Shown here in pieces: positions 1-12,669 of a stretch of 64,000 nucleotides of DNA; position 1 is the first letter of the stretch, and every line of letters starts with the position of its first letter. Source of the DNA: Symsagittifera roscoffensis (Eukaryota; Xenacoelomorpha; Acoela; Convolutidae); the NCBI RefSeq assembly GCF_963678635.1, contig NC_087063.1:20280701-20344700 (forward strand). The letters run 5' to 3'. The notes under the pieces are model-generated. The model searched no databases, had not been told where the DNA came from, and was given only the letters and a program-made list of their open reading frames with translations. The translations under genes were made by a program, and so were the position numbers.

Positions 1-3000
1 AAATGTTCGGAACAATAAGACATAAATTATTTAAATCTTAACAAAATCGAAGACAAAAATCAACGGTAAAACACACAATTGAGCGAGAACATTTTCCTGA
101 ACATGAAAACGAACAAGGATAGCCAGTTGCTGTGTAAGTGGTGTGGAAGGCTCCGACCAAATTCATAGAACAAATGTCTTATTTTTCAAATTAGTTTAGT
201 TTTTTTTCTCCGGATGTGACGAGGGCACTAATCAAACGTGTAGAACGTTACTGAATAAGGCATAATCGATAATAGTTGCCAACAAAAACATGGGAGATAG
301 CTGAGACGCATTTAAATATAGTATAGATTTAGATAGATAGATATATGTCAAAACTGGGGTTGTTTGAGAAAATGAAAGAACTCAAAGCAAACAGGTCAGA
401 ATTCCCCGTACTGGAACTATTTTCATACAAATCCCATAAATTTGCATAAAATATTTTCAAACATTTACATATAAAACGGAACCTAACACTAGCCAAAAAT
501 AAAGCAGAAGCATAAGCCATTAATTGGTTTATGCTTAAGTAAGCTTAAAAAGGATTAATTTGAAATATACCAAAAATGCCACCAACTGAGCATTTTTTTC
601 CTACTTAGATTAGAAAAAAATTCTTCGTAATAATACACTACGCTTCGCTTGCGTAAAACTAGTTCTACTCGACACTGAGAAAAGTTTTTCAAAGTAATTT
701 TCAAGTCGTTCGAATCACTTTAATATGAAGTATCACTCCACCCATTTCGATGATTAATTGTGGTACCTGATTTCGCGCGTAAAATAAAATTAACAAGACA
801 AAGATTTCCGAATGCAAAATTCCTCAAATGGTCGGAACAATAGGACATAATTTATATAAATCTTAACAAAATCAAAGACAGAAATCAACGGTAAAAAACA
901 CGCTTGAGCAAGAAAATTTTCCTGAACATGAAAACGAACAAGGACAGCCGGTTCCTGTGCAAGTGGCACAGAAGGTTCCGACCACATTCATAGAAAAAAT
1001 GTCATTTTTCAATTTTTTTTCTTCGGGGTGTGATGAGAGCACTAATCGAATGTGTAGAACGTTACTGAACAAGGCATAATCGACAATAGTTGTCTACAAA
1101 AATTGATCACAGAGGCGAAGCGGAGCTTCGCACTTCTTTCGATGCCACAAACATGAGAAAGTCAATAAATTTTAAATGTTGAAAAAAACTAGGCGAACAA
1201 AAACTTTCATGTCTCGATAAAAAACAACTACGGGCCCCGCTAAAGCTGGAAGAGTGTGTTTGAAATTGAATGAATTTGTTACAATGATGCGGTACAAAGT
1301 GATTTTAAAAATTAGACTGCCAAAAAACCTTAGTTGTTTCTCTACTAAAATAAGTGAGAAGAGTAAGAAAGTTTGAGATAATCAATTTTCCCAAGGAGAT
1401 TAAATTCTCTCACAAAAAAAATAGAGAAGCGCCGCTTCTGCAGAAACAATTATCGCGACCCGCTCTTTCAATGGAACTTTTCATCTCAGAATTGATTGTG
1501 TCAATTTTTGAAGTAAAGAAAATTCAAAAAATGGTCGAAAGTTCTAGAAAACGTTCAAAAAACTTTCCAGAAACCATAAAGTTTTTCTGAAAAGAGCAGT
1601 TTATGGCCGCTTAAGCAGAGAAGATTTGCAAAGCATGGTTTCTCGATAGAACACAACCTGAGAATTGGACCGGTAGTTTTCGTGTAAAGTCAATAAGTTT
1701 TCAAAAACTGTCACAGATTCAGAACTTTGACTTGTTTGAAGGCCATAACTTTTTTCTAAAGCAAACTGGCCATAGCCAATTCTAAAGTTAGGCTTTTGAA
1801 ATCCAGTTCATTTAATAAAACCTATAATATCAGATTTGGGAGGGTAGTTTTCGAGAAAAGTCAAAAATTTTCAAAAAAAAAACGGTCACAAAATCAAAGT
1901 TTTTACTTTTCCAAGGGCCAAAACTTTTGGTTTGAAAAATTCGGGCGTATTCGCATAATCAAATGAGCTTCACGAAAGCCGTCATAAGAACTGAACCCAA
2001 AATCTCAGGTATGGCAGGGTAGTTTTCGAGAATAATCAAAATTTAAAAATACGTTGAAAAAATCAAAAATTAAATGTTTGAGGGCGATAACTTGTGTACA
2101 ACCTTTTGTTAGTGTCCACTAATGCAGAGGAGCTTCCCACAACCCGTTATCTCCTTGACCCACAATATCTTGAAACGGACAAAAACTAGGGCATAAGGCC
2201 GATGAAAAATAGGCCGAAATAATTTTGGCCGAGGAACTTTTTAGCGAAACAAAAAGAAATAAGAAGTCAAGGTGAATAAAATAACAAAAAGTAGGCGTAA
2301 ATCAAACACTAAAAACAACCTCAAAAAATTCCTTGCCGAAAAAAAAATAATTCCAAGATGCGACAACTAAGCCGACAACAGATAAGCAGACAAATAATTG
2401 GCCGACAATTTTATTTGAAACAGAAAATTTCCCGTTAAAAAAAACAGGTCCTGGTCAAATTTAAACCAAGGACCTTTGCCTTCCCAGGCATATTCGTTAC
2501 CTCCAGGCTAAGTTGGCCGGGAACGCTAAGAAATTTGAATACATTATGAAACAAGGTAGATATGGGTCTAGACGAGTCCTGCGGACAAAGTTGTTTAGGG
2601 GAAAAAAGTCTAGTACCCGTTAGCAATACCCTTGCTCATCGCAAGGGAAACTAGATGAGAGAGATGATGTTGACTCCGATGAGCAAGAACTGTGTCGAAA
2701 CATCAATTTTTCTCCTTGCAGATACTTGTGATGAAAGACTGGAACTTTGATACATGATGAATGGTCTATGGACGATGCATGGTGGACCAATTAAAACATA
2801 ACAATTAAAAAGGAGCTAGTTTTAAACCCAAAAACTAAATGCCTGGGTGTCTCTCGGAAGATAATTAGTTCCGATTTAACAGCAAAACACTTCAAAAATA
2901 ATAACTTTATAGTTATGATACGGCTAGATCTTCTTGATACAGAGGAGACCTGATACAGAGGTTTTATCTAAGAACTTATTAAAGACAACAGCCAACAGAC

Positions 3001-5898
3001 AGTTTGAAAAGTCAATTAACTAAAAAAAACACAAAAAAAAACTTTCGAATTTTAAAGTAAAAAAATATATGGCCTTAATTATCTTTGAATTTTAAGACGA
3101 ATTTATGATTGACACTTTTTTTATACAAATAACTCAACTTAAGAAAACAGGATCAACGGGTAAACTTTGTTTTTGTTTCAGCTAGGATAAATAAAAATTA
3201 AAATTTAATTTCGAAACGAAGTCGTTCACTCTTTTTCGCGGAATTTCCACGTTTGTATTTGGAGAGCGCAATTTACCTAACTTTAAGCAGATGATATTGA
3301 ATTGAACTCGAAAAGTCCATATATACCTAAGTGCATTTAAAAACGCATTTTATGTATGAATGTACATCTGTAATTATCAGAGCGTTTCAAAACTTTTTCC
3401 TAAAAAACGAACAAGACCCACTTAAAGCCTTACTTTCAGATAGCTTAAGAGACAAAGCTCAAGTAATTGCATTCTTGAGCTTAAGATTGATACGAACAAA
3501 GCCAGTAAACAGTGGGAAAAGTGTCAATGACTTCAACTGAGAAAAATGACTTGAATAATACTTTTGGATTATACTTCAACTTTGACTTTCGGAAAAAGAT
3601 TCTTTACTTAGCTCTTTGAATTTCAAGTATATTTTACGATTGACATTTTTTTTTCATAAACTGACCGACATAAAGAGAGCTGGACTAATAAAATCTTCAA
3701 CTTCAATTTTCGAAAAAAGTCAATCACGCTTTTTCGCACCATATACTTTTGTTATTGTAGAGCATAATTTATTTACTTTCCTTTCAGCAAACAAATGTGA
3801 ACTTGACTTGAAAAAATTCAAACAACTAAAAATCAAAATCGAGCCAGAAAAACATTTGAGACTTTTCCTGAGATCACTTAAAACTCATCAATTAGTTAAA
3901 AAAACAGTTTATCACAAACAGCTCTTTGGATTGAACCCAAAATCTCAGTTTTGGGCAGGTAGTTTTCGAGAAAAGTCAAAGAATAAAACGGTCAAAAAAT
4001 CAATTAATTCAAAATACCGGGGCCAAAACTTTTGGTTTTCAAAACATTGGGCGCACGCTTTTACGCAGGGGAGCTTCCCACAGATCGTGCTATCCATTTA
4101 ACTCAAAATCACCGATTTGGTAGAGTTTTTCAAAACGAAACAAAATCCAAAAGATGGGTGAAATGTTGCCATATTGCCCCGCAGACTTTTTTGAAGGCTG
4201 TAGACAGTGGGGTAATGTAAAAAGATACCAGGGGATTAAGCAGCCACGCAGATCAGTGAGCAGTATTTCCATTGGTACCCTTTTATGGAAATCGGAAGCG
4301 TAGTTTTTAAGAGAAACTAGAAAAAAATCAAAACAGGAGTTTTCATCTAACAGAGTTCTAGTTTAACATGCCAAGCAAGACATTTAGGTTTTAACTTGGC
4401 AACAGAATAAAACTTACGAAGCGGAAACAAAGCCGACAATCTTTATCAGACACCAGTTGAGCCAGAAAAAAACTGATTTAATAAAAAGTTTTAAAAATTT
4501 CAAGTCCCTTGAGTACCACTTGCAACTACCATGATACTTGCTTACAGCATACAAAAAATCGGCGATGTGGCAACTATGGCCAACTAAGTCGACAAAACTT
4601 GAGCAGACAACGAAATTTTTGCCGAAAAAAATGTTAAATTTCGTACATACTGATAAAAGCAATGTCCTGTAGTATGGTACTAGATTTAGTAGGGTAGCTT
4701 TGAGAAAAGTCAAAAAGTTTCCAAAAAACTGTTCCTAAAAAAAGACTTCTTTTCTACAAATATACGGGCCTAAAATATTATGCAGTGGAGAAGTCTGAGG
4801 TTTGTTTTTGAGAACAGTCAAGAAGTTTTAAAAAACGTCGAAAGTTCAAAATTTTGACTTTTCCGAAAAGCTCTTTTGTTCAACTGAGAATATGTAGAAT
4901 CCCATTGCGCAGTGAGAATTCACACAAACGGATTTATCGATAGAACCCTAAACCTATGAATTGGCAGGGTATTTTTCAAGAAAATAAAAAGTTTCCAAAA
5001 AGCGAACCTAGCCATCAGACAGTTGGATCTCGAAGAAAGTTTCGAATTTCAAAGAAAAAAATAAATGCCCTTTCAGCTCTTTGAATTTCTAAAGCAATTT
5101 ATGAGAGGCGCTTTTTTGATAAACTGATCCCAACTTGAGAAAACTGGATCCACGTTTGTATTTGGAGAGTGCTATTTACGTCACTTTCAGCTGATGAATT
5201 TCAATTGAACTCAAAAAGTGCATTATACCCAAGTGAATCAATATTTTTAGATTTTTTCCTGAAAAACAAACAAAAAAAATCAGCAAGACCTATATAAGAG
5301 TCTTCACTACGTTCATTACTCTTAAACAAAATTATCAGGACATACATAAGAGTATTCAATACGGAATTTCATAACTCTGAATGAAAAAAAAAAACCACCA
5401 CAACGTTCATCGACTCGTAATCATTTCATCCATTATCTTTCACAATTCCAGCATCACAAGTGAACGCCAAGAAAACGTAGAAATTCGTTCATTTCAAGTG
5501 GTTTGACCCACGACAGTACGAAATGCAAGCACCAGTTGTAAAAACGCAAGAATTTCTTTTAAAAGATTATTTTTTTGTTCGTAAAAAGTGGCTCCAAAAC
5601 TCAATGTTGTTAAAAGCGCATATTCAAAGATGATCTATTCTATATGGTCATTTCACAAACACCTGACGATACATGCAAACATACCCGGTTTGATTAACTT
5701 TGCTCCCCCGTGAGGGAGTGTTTGCAGGGAAATTCCTGAAATAAACAATGGTCAGCAGTTATTCATTAAAGCATTTACTTACTGCTACAAAATCCATAAA
5801 ATTTCAGCAAAACAAATTCAAGTTCAAACTGCGAAGCTGATTCGAACACATTTTTAACCGTACGGCTTAAAATTAACTGCAGTTATTATCAAAACTGA
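1..5898. other. AT-rich repeat DNA 3' of the host gene
   Basis: No credible gene here. The open frames are short, AT-driven and shared with repeat copies. The stretch holds copies of the dispersed repeats described separately: the 0.3-2.6 kb unit shared with 12.6-15.1 kb, and units at about 2.98-3.45, 3.6-3.9 and 5.0-5.33 kb. A GATA run lies near 330-345. The segment 2,200-2,430 and 4,400-4,640 are rich in the word GCCGACAA. Confidence 0.6.
300..2640 (+). repeat. Long dispersed repeat, copy A
   Basis: This stretch is collinear with 12,640-15,090. Shared landmarks are the GATA run, GAAAATGAAAGAACTCAAA, AATACACTACGCTTCGCTTG, GAACATGAAAACGAACAAGG, GAGGCGAAGCGGAGCTTCGC-like words and GACGAGTCCTG.GGACAAAG near the end. 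The copies differ by many substitutions and indels, so they are old. A short extra piece of the same repeat is at 1-170, duplicating 840-1,000. I find no coding capacity; it may be a non-autonomous element. Confidence 0.75.
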
Positions 5899-6209
5899 TT
5901 AGTTTTTAGAAAAATCTGAGAGAAAAAAGAACCAACCGGATCTAAACAGAGGTGGAGGCAGACCCTCTACTTGGTCCATACTCTTCCCCCTCGAGGGCGT
6001 CTGTGGGATCTGGGGTAAAGGCTGATTTCTAGCCGAGGGCGAATCTCTGCCGCCCGAGAGTTTCGCCTCAGCTGCGATGGTTGGTGGTAGTTTCCTGTCC
6101 AAATGATCAGCCACCTGTTTCTTGAAGTTGGGTTGCTGTGAGGGGGACTTTGAGGCAGCTCGGCTGTTTGGACTAGGGGTTGACTCATAAATATCGGATC
6201 TATGTGTGT
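5899..6209 (-). CDS. MGRN1: MGRN1-like exon 12 (candidate last coding exon)
   Basis: The acceptor is TTTTCTTTTAG. In phase 1 it encodes DTHRSDIYESTPSPNSRAAS, ADHLDRKLPPTIAAEAKLSG and QPLPQIPQTPSRGKSMDQVE, then GLPPPLFRSG, with a TAA at 5,899. The composition (Ser/Pro-rich, GC-rich against AT-rich surroundings) supports coding. A GTTGGT near 5,940 could splice it onward, so the true C-terminus is not proven. I see no clear poly(A) signal just beyond it. Confidence 0.55.
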
Positions 6210-9200
6210 CTAAAAGAAAACGAGCGATCAACGTAAAGATGTCCTGATGCTGACCAAACCAATCTATGGGCGTTGTCTAATCCTTACAAGCTCAGCAAGC
6301 CCCATTATGAAGACGCATAAGCCAGAGAGGCAAACATCTCTCTATAAGGTTCTTCTAACTACGGACTGTTGTTGTTTTTATTAGCCCGTTTTTTGGGCGC
6401 GCGTCCGGTATGCTCTCTTCGAGTTCGCGGAACGTTGCGACCTCCGTCGGCCGAAGCCACAAGTCTATTGGGGTCAAGTTCGCTCTGTTTTGGTGACAGT
6501 TAAATAAATGTAGCGCAGTGTTGGGAGCAGAGCAGGGCAGAAGGGACAGTTTGGAGGGACATTTTGGTCTATTCTATTCATATAAGTATTTAAGTAAGGG
6601 CTGTATCCTGATCTTATTTGGGCGTGGGTGCACCTAGTCGAACATGGGAGGGTCTGTGCAGTTTTTGAAACTTCTGGGGGTCTTAAGAGGAGAACTTTTG
6701 GCGGTGGTCTGCGTCTATGGCTTTCTGCACTCGGTTTGTGTGTATGTTCTTTATAAGTCTTTTAAAATTGCTGTTTATGAACGATTTAAGGTGGTTAAAA
6801 TCAGTAAAAGAGTCAGACTCGTTTGCTTCTAGTGTGACAAGCGCGATTACAGGCCGTAGATTACAAGAAGATCTACAAACTTTACAGGATTAAATACGGA
6901 AGCGGTTGAAAAAGCTCAGCTGAACTTTTTACACATCTTTTGCCTGACAAGAAAAAACATATTTCGAACTGAAGTCCATTGTTAAATATGAAGAGATCAC
7001 TTGTAAACCGCAAACATGACATATTTGCTAAACTGCAATTCTTAAAGGACCCAACCAATTCATCTTATTTCTCAAATTAGTTCACAAATACATGAAAATT
7101 AATACATGAAAGTGTTTTTTTATATCTTAATATCTCAGATTCTTGCATTCGACAAAGAGGGGACTTTCCAGAGCAAGTCACGTCAAACAAAAAATTTACC
7201 GTTTCCATTTTCCATCCTACAAGAGTAAATATTTTTCTTCAAGACAAAAATAAAACAAACCCCTCTTAACAGTGCCCGGGAAGCGCGCCCTATGAGCACC
7301 ACTTGCGTCTCCTCCCGAAGATCCAGGGAATTTTCCAGGCACCAGGGTTCGGTTTCGCTCTTCTAATTCTTCCTCTTGGCTGTCTTGACGACCTGATGTG
7401 GTCAGCATGTGTTCGGGAGGAGGCGGTAGCTCTGCCAATTTGTTTTTGCCTCTCGACTTTGACGATGGAGTTCCTGGTAAACGAGAAAACTTTGAGAAAA
7501 AGAGTTCAAAATAACGATAACCGGATACTGTGCACAGAACGTTCCGACCAGTCTTAGAAAAATACACAAATTTTCTTTTCATATTAGTGTCGTTGTTTCT
7601 GCGGGGTGTGATAGATCGGAATGAAAAAAATCTGACTCGGCATTTTCATCAGTCATAGTAAAATAGGCCAATTAAAAATAGTTTTTGACTAATGACTAAA
7701 AAAGCAAAAAAAAAATGCAAATTGGCGCTAAAAAAACTCAAAACTATTTTACGGCTTAACTTAAGTATGAAAAACCTATTGTAAGCCTGCACGTTCACAT
7801 TATTAGCTTGAAATTAGGCCAAAAATAAAAAAATTCACAGAAGCCAAGCTCCGCTTCGCAAACAAGCCAGGAAAAAGCAAACAAAAAAGAGCTCAAACAG
7901 GCAAACAAAATAAGGAAAAAATTCAAAAAACAATTGATAATGTTTTAGTAAGGTTAGAAGTATCACGTTCTCACATCTGCCCCACCGCCGCTTGTAAGTT
8001 TAATAACTTCAGCCATCAATAAAGCAGCTAGTTCATCAAATTGCCAGTGTTCTGCAGCAAAAATTCAACCTAACAAAATCAAACAATTTAAATGTTCCGG
8101 ACATGAATATCCGAAGTGTTGATTACGTATCTCACAACCTCTTTTCTTCGCCACGGTCTCTTGGAAGTAAACTAGAGGCCCAGCTAAGGCTGGATCTACC
8201 TTTTCTATTTCTATTATTGATATATTGTACTGCTGCGGAAAAAGTAATTTTAAAAATTTCAAAAACTGGACTTTACGGTAAACCCCAGTGTTTCTCTGCT
8301 TCAGTCGAAGATTTGCAGAAAAACGAAAACAAAACTACTTTCTCTTTCTTGTGAAATCTTTATCTCAGATTTGGCTGGGTAGTTTTCAAAAACAGGAAAA
8401 AGATTCTAACAATCGATCGAAAACTTGACTTTTCCTAAATCCATAACTTGTTTCTACTTAAGCATGAGAATAGACTCTGCTTTCCACTCTGATTTTTAAA
8501 TTGAAGATTTTTGCACCTTGATTTTTTAGAGTGAACCGTTATTATCAGATTGAGCTGGTAGTTTTCGAGAATAGTGACGAAATGTCTTTAAAAAACGCTA
8601 AAAACTTCAAAAGTAATTTTTACGAAGTTCATATCAGCTTTTCTATAAAAACACAGGGTAAAAACGGATTACGCAGGGAAAATCTAAGCACCATGTTAGT
8701 TTGAAAAAACTATCAATTTCAGGATCACCAGGTTAATTTTTGAAGCAAAACAAAGTTTCCAAAAAAACGGGCAAAATTTCATCACTGCTTTTTTCTTTCG
8801 GTTAAACCCTTAATCTCCGATTTGACAGGGTAGTTTATGAAAAAAGTTTCAAAAAATAATCAAACTAGTGTGTAACGCACTTCGGGTGCTTCGAGTTTTT
8901 AACAAATTTAAAAAATACCGCAGATATTGTAAATAACGTCTGCATCCTGTGAGTGTACTCTGACATCATCCAATTACCTATACTTTGAAAAACAATAAAA
9001 TTCTGTGAAATTTAAAAGGATAGCGAAAAACGCCACATCTCGGAAACTGAAAGCAAATGAGCAGTCTCATTCGAATGCAAAATTTGAAACTTCTGAGAGT
9101 CTCTCACACTACCCGACTACAACATTGGGAATTCGAAATTTTGAGAAACTTCAAACTTAAACTTTCTAAAAAACTTTATAAAAACCCCATAAAAACGTCA

Positions 9201-12200
9201 TATCTCATAAAGACAAAGATTCGAGCAGTCACATTTGCACACGAGATTCGCAACTCCTGAGAGTACTCTGACAGCCCCCCAGCTACAGGGTTAGAAACTT
9301 CCAATTCAAAAAAAAATTAAATTTAAATTTTCTGTTAAAATTTAAAAAAATCACAAAAAACGTCATATCTGGTAAGTACAAAGATTAGAGCAGTCATTTA
9401 TGGAGGCAAGATTCGCAACCTTTGAGAGTACTCTGACAGCCCCCAACTAAGGTGTAAGAAATTTCACAATTTTTTCTTAAAAAAATTAAATTGAAGTTTT
9501 CTGTAACTTTTTTTGAAAAAACGATAAAAAAACGTCATATCTCAAAAATACAAAGATTTGAGTGGTCACATCTGGAGGCAAGATTTGCAACCCCTGAGAG
9601 TACTCTGACAGCCCTCTCTAAAAAATGGGGATTTCAAATTTTGAAGAAAAAATTAAATTTGTTTTCATGAAAAATTTTGAAAAAAAAAAACACAAAAAAA
9701 CGTCATATCTCGAAAACTACAAGGATTTGAGCAGTCATATCTTGAGACAAAATTCGCAACTCCTGGGAGTCTCCAGTTAGAGCTTCACTATAAGATGGGA
9801 CCGTCAAATTTTGTGAAATTTTTTATATCTCAGTTCTTAGAAAAACTTTGAAAAAATCCTAAAAAACGTCACATCTCGAAATCTATAAGGATTTTAACAG
9901 TCACATTCAAAGGCAAGTCCGTAGGGTAACCTCAGAGTTGCCAACTAGACGATGTAAATCTTCAAAATCTCTATCGTGTTGTTTTTTGACAATTTAAAAA
10001 AATCATAAAAAATGTCATATCTCGAAATCTACAAGGATTTGAGAAGTGAGATTTGGAGGCAAGATTCGCAATCCCTGAGAGTGCTCTGACAGCACCCCAT
10101 AACAGGTTTGAAAACATCAAATTTTGTGAAAATTTTCAAATTCAAGTTTTCTAATTTCAAAATTGATGAAATAATCCTTGACATCAAACTGGAAAATGAA
10201 AAAAAAAAAACAATTTTTAACCATTGCAATGTACGATATAACATAAACATGATAAAATTCTTTCGTAATACAGGCAAAACTAATACGTTGAAAAGGCTTA
10301 AGCATGGGTCGATAGTGAAGCCCCCATTTGAATATATAATAGAAAAAAGAAGATCGAGAAAAGAAAAAAGAAGAAAAAAAAAGAATGAAAAAAAAAAGAG
10401 AAAAAAAATCGTAAAAGAAGGATCGAAAAAAAATAGAAAAGATTTTAAAAAGATAGAAAAAAGATCGAAGAGAAAAATAGAAAAAAGATCGAAAAAAAAG
10501 GATGGAGAAAGGCGGAAAAAAAGATAGTAAAAGAGAGATAGAAAAGGGAAAAAAAGAAAAAGGAAGATAGAAAAAGAAGGATCGAAAAAGAAAGATAGAA
10601 AAAGAAAGATAGAAAAACGAGTAAAGAAAAAGAAGGATCGAAAACGAAAGATAAAAAAATAAAGATAGAAAAAGTAAAAGAAAAAAGATAGACAAAAAAG
10701 CGCAAAAAAGATAGAAAAAAAATATAGACAAAAAAGATAGAAAAAAACATCGAAAAAGAAGGATAAAAAGACAGAAAAAAAGATAGAAACAGAAAGATAG
10801 AAAAAAAGGATCGAAAAAGAAAGATCGAAAAGGAAAGATAGAAAAAGAGAGATAGAAAAAGAAAGATTGAAAAACGAGTAAAGAATAAGAAGGATCGAAA
10901 ACGAAAGATAAAAAAATAAAGATAGAAAAAGTAAGAAAAAAAGATGAAAAGATAGGCAAAAAAGATAGAAAAAAAGATAGACAAAAAAAAAGAAAAAAAG
11001 ATAGAAAAAACATCAAAAAAGAAGGATAAAAAAGACAGAAAAAAAGATAGAAACAGAAAGATAGAAAAAAGTATCGAAAAAGAAAGATAGAAAAAGAAAG
11101 ATAGAAAAAGAGAGATAGAAAAAGAAAGATAGAAAAAGAGAGATAGAAAAAGAAAGATAGAAAAGAAAGATAGAAGAAGAAAGATTGGAAAAGAAAGATA
11201 GAAAAAGAAAGAGAAATACGATAGAAAAAAAAAGAAAAGGTAGAAAAAAAACAAAAAAAAGGATCAGAAAAAAAGATAGAAAAAGAAAGATAGAAAAAGA
11301 AGGATTAAAAACGAAAGATAGAAAAAGAAAGATAGAAAAACGAGTAAAGAAAAGAAGGATCGAAAACGAAAGATAAAAAAATAAAAATAGAAAAAGTAAA
11401 AGAAAAAAGATGAAAAAGATAGACAAAAAAGCGCAAAAAGATAGAAAAAAAAAGATAGACAAAAAAGATAGAAAAAAACATCGAAAAAGAAGGATAAAAA
11501 AGACAAAAAAAATATAGAAACAGAAAAATAAAAAAAAAAGATAGGAAAAGAAGGATCGAGAAAGAAAGATAGAAAAAGAGAGATAGAAAAAGAAAGAAAC
11601 ACGATAGAAAAAAATAAAAATAGAAAAAAAAACGAAAAAAAAAGAAAGAAAAAAGATTTAAAAAATTGAAGGATCGAAAAAAAGACAGAAAAAAAAATTT
11701 AAAAAAATGGAAAAAAGATCAAAAAAGAAGGATCGAAAAAAAGGTAGAAAAAAATCAAAGAGAAAAATAGAAAAAAAAGATAGAAAAAAAACATCGAAAA
11801 TGAAGGATAAAAAAGACAAAAAAAAGATAGAAACAGAAAAATAAAAAAGAAAGATAGGAAAAGAAGGATCGAGAAAGAAAGATAGAAAAAGAGAGATAGA
11901 AAAAGAAAGAAACACGATAGAAAAAAATAAAAATAGAAAAAAAACGAAAAAAAAGAAAGAAAAAAGATTTAAAAAATTGAAGGATCGAAAAAAAGACAGA
12001 AAAAAAATTTGAAAAAATGGAAAAAAGATCAAAAAAGAAGGATCGAAAAAAAGGTAGAAAAAAAATCAAAGAGAAAATGGAAAAAAGATCAAAAAAGAAG
12101 GATCGAAAAAAGATCGAAAAAAAGATAGAAAATCAAGATAGAGAAAGATTGGAGACAACCATTTGACAGTAGTACCATTGTTTTGAACTGAATCGTCGAA

Positions 12201-12630
12201 ACCAAATTGAAAGAAGGATCGAAAAAAAGATAGAAAAAGAAAGATAGTAAAACGAGTAAAGAAAAAGAAGGATCGAAAATGAAAGATCAAAAAATAAAGA
12301 GAAAAAGTAAGAAAAAAAGATGAAAAGATATCCAAAAAAGATAGAAAAAAAAGATGGACAAAAAATTAGAAAAAAAAATCGAAAAAGAAGGATAAAAAAG
12401 ACAGAAAAAAAAGAAAGAAACAGAAAGATAAAAAAAGAAAGATAGAAAAAGAAGGATCGAAAAAGAAGGATAGAGAGAGATAGAAAAATAGAGATAGTAA
12501 AGTTTTTCTAAGCATTGCAATATATGATATAGCTTAAATATGAAAAAACTCTTCCGTTAAACATGCAAAATTATTATGCTCAAGCTGTGCAAATGCTGTC
12601 ACACGCATTTAATTATAGATATCGATATAC

Positions 12631-12669
<39 letters not shown>

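Noticed and set aside
3616-4101. Open frame of 161 residues on the + strand
   Set aside because: Lys/Phe/Asn-rich, lies across dispersed repeat copies, and equivalent repeats elsewhere do not keep the frame.
9020-10110. CRISPR array
   Set aside because: The window is eukaryotic, the repeats span most of each unit and there are no unique spacers of constant length.
10117-12520. Long minus-strand open frames of Phe, Leu, Ser and Ile, up to about 300 residues
   Set aside because: They are the translation of the polypurine tract. Several frames are open at once, and the composition follows the repeat unit.
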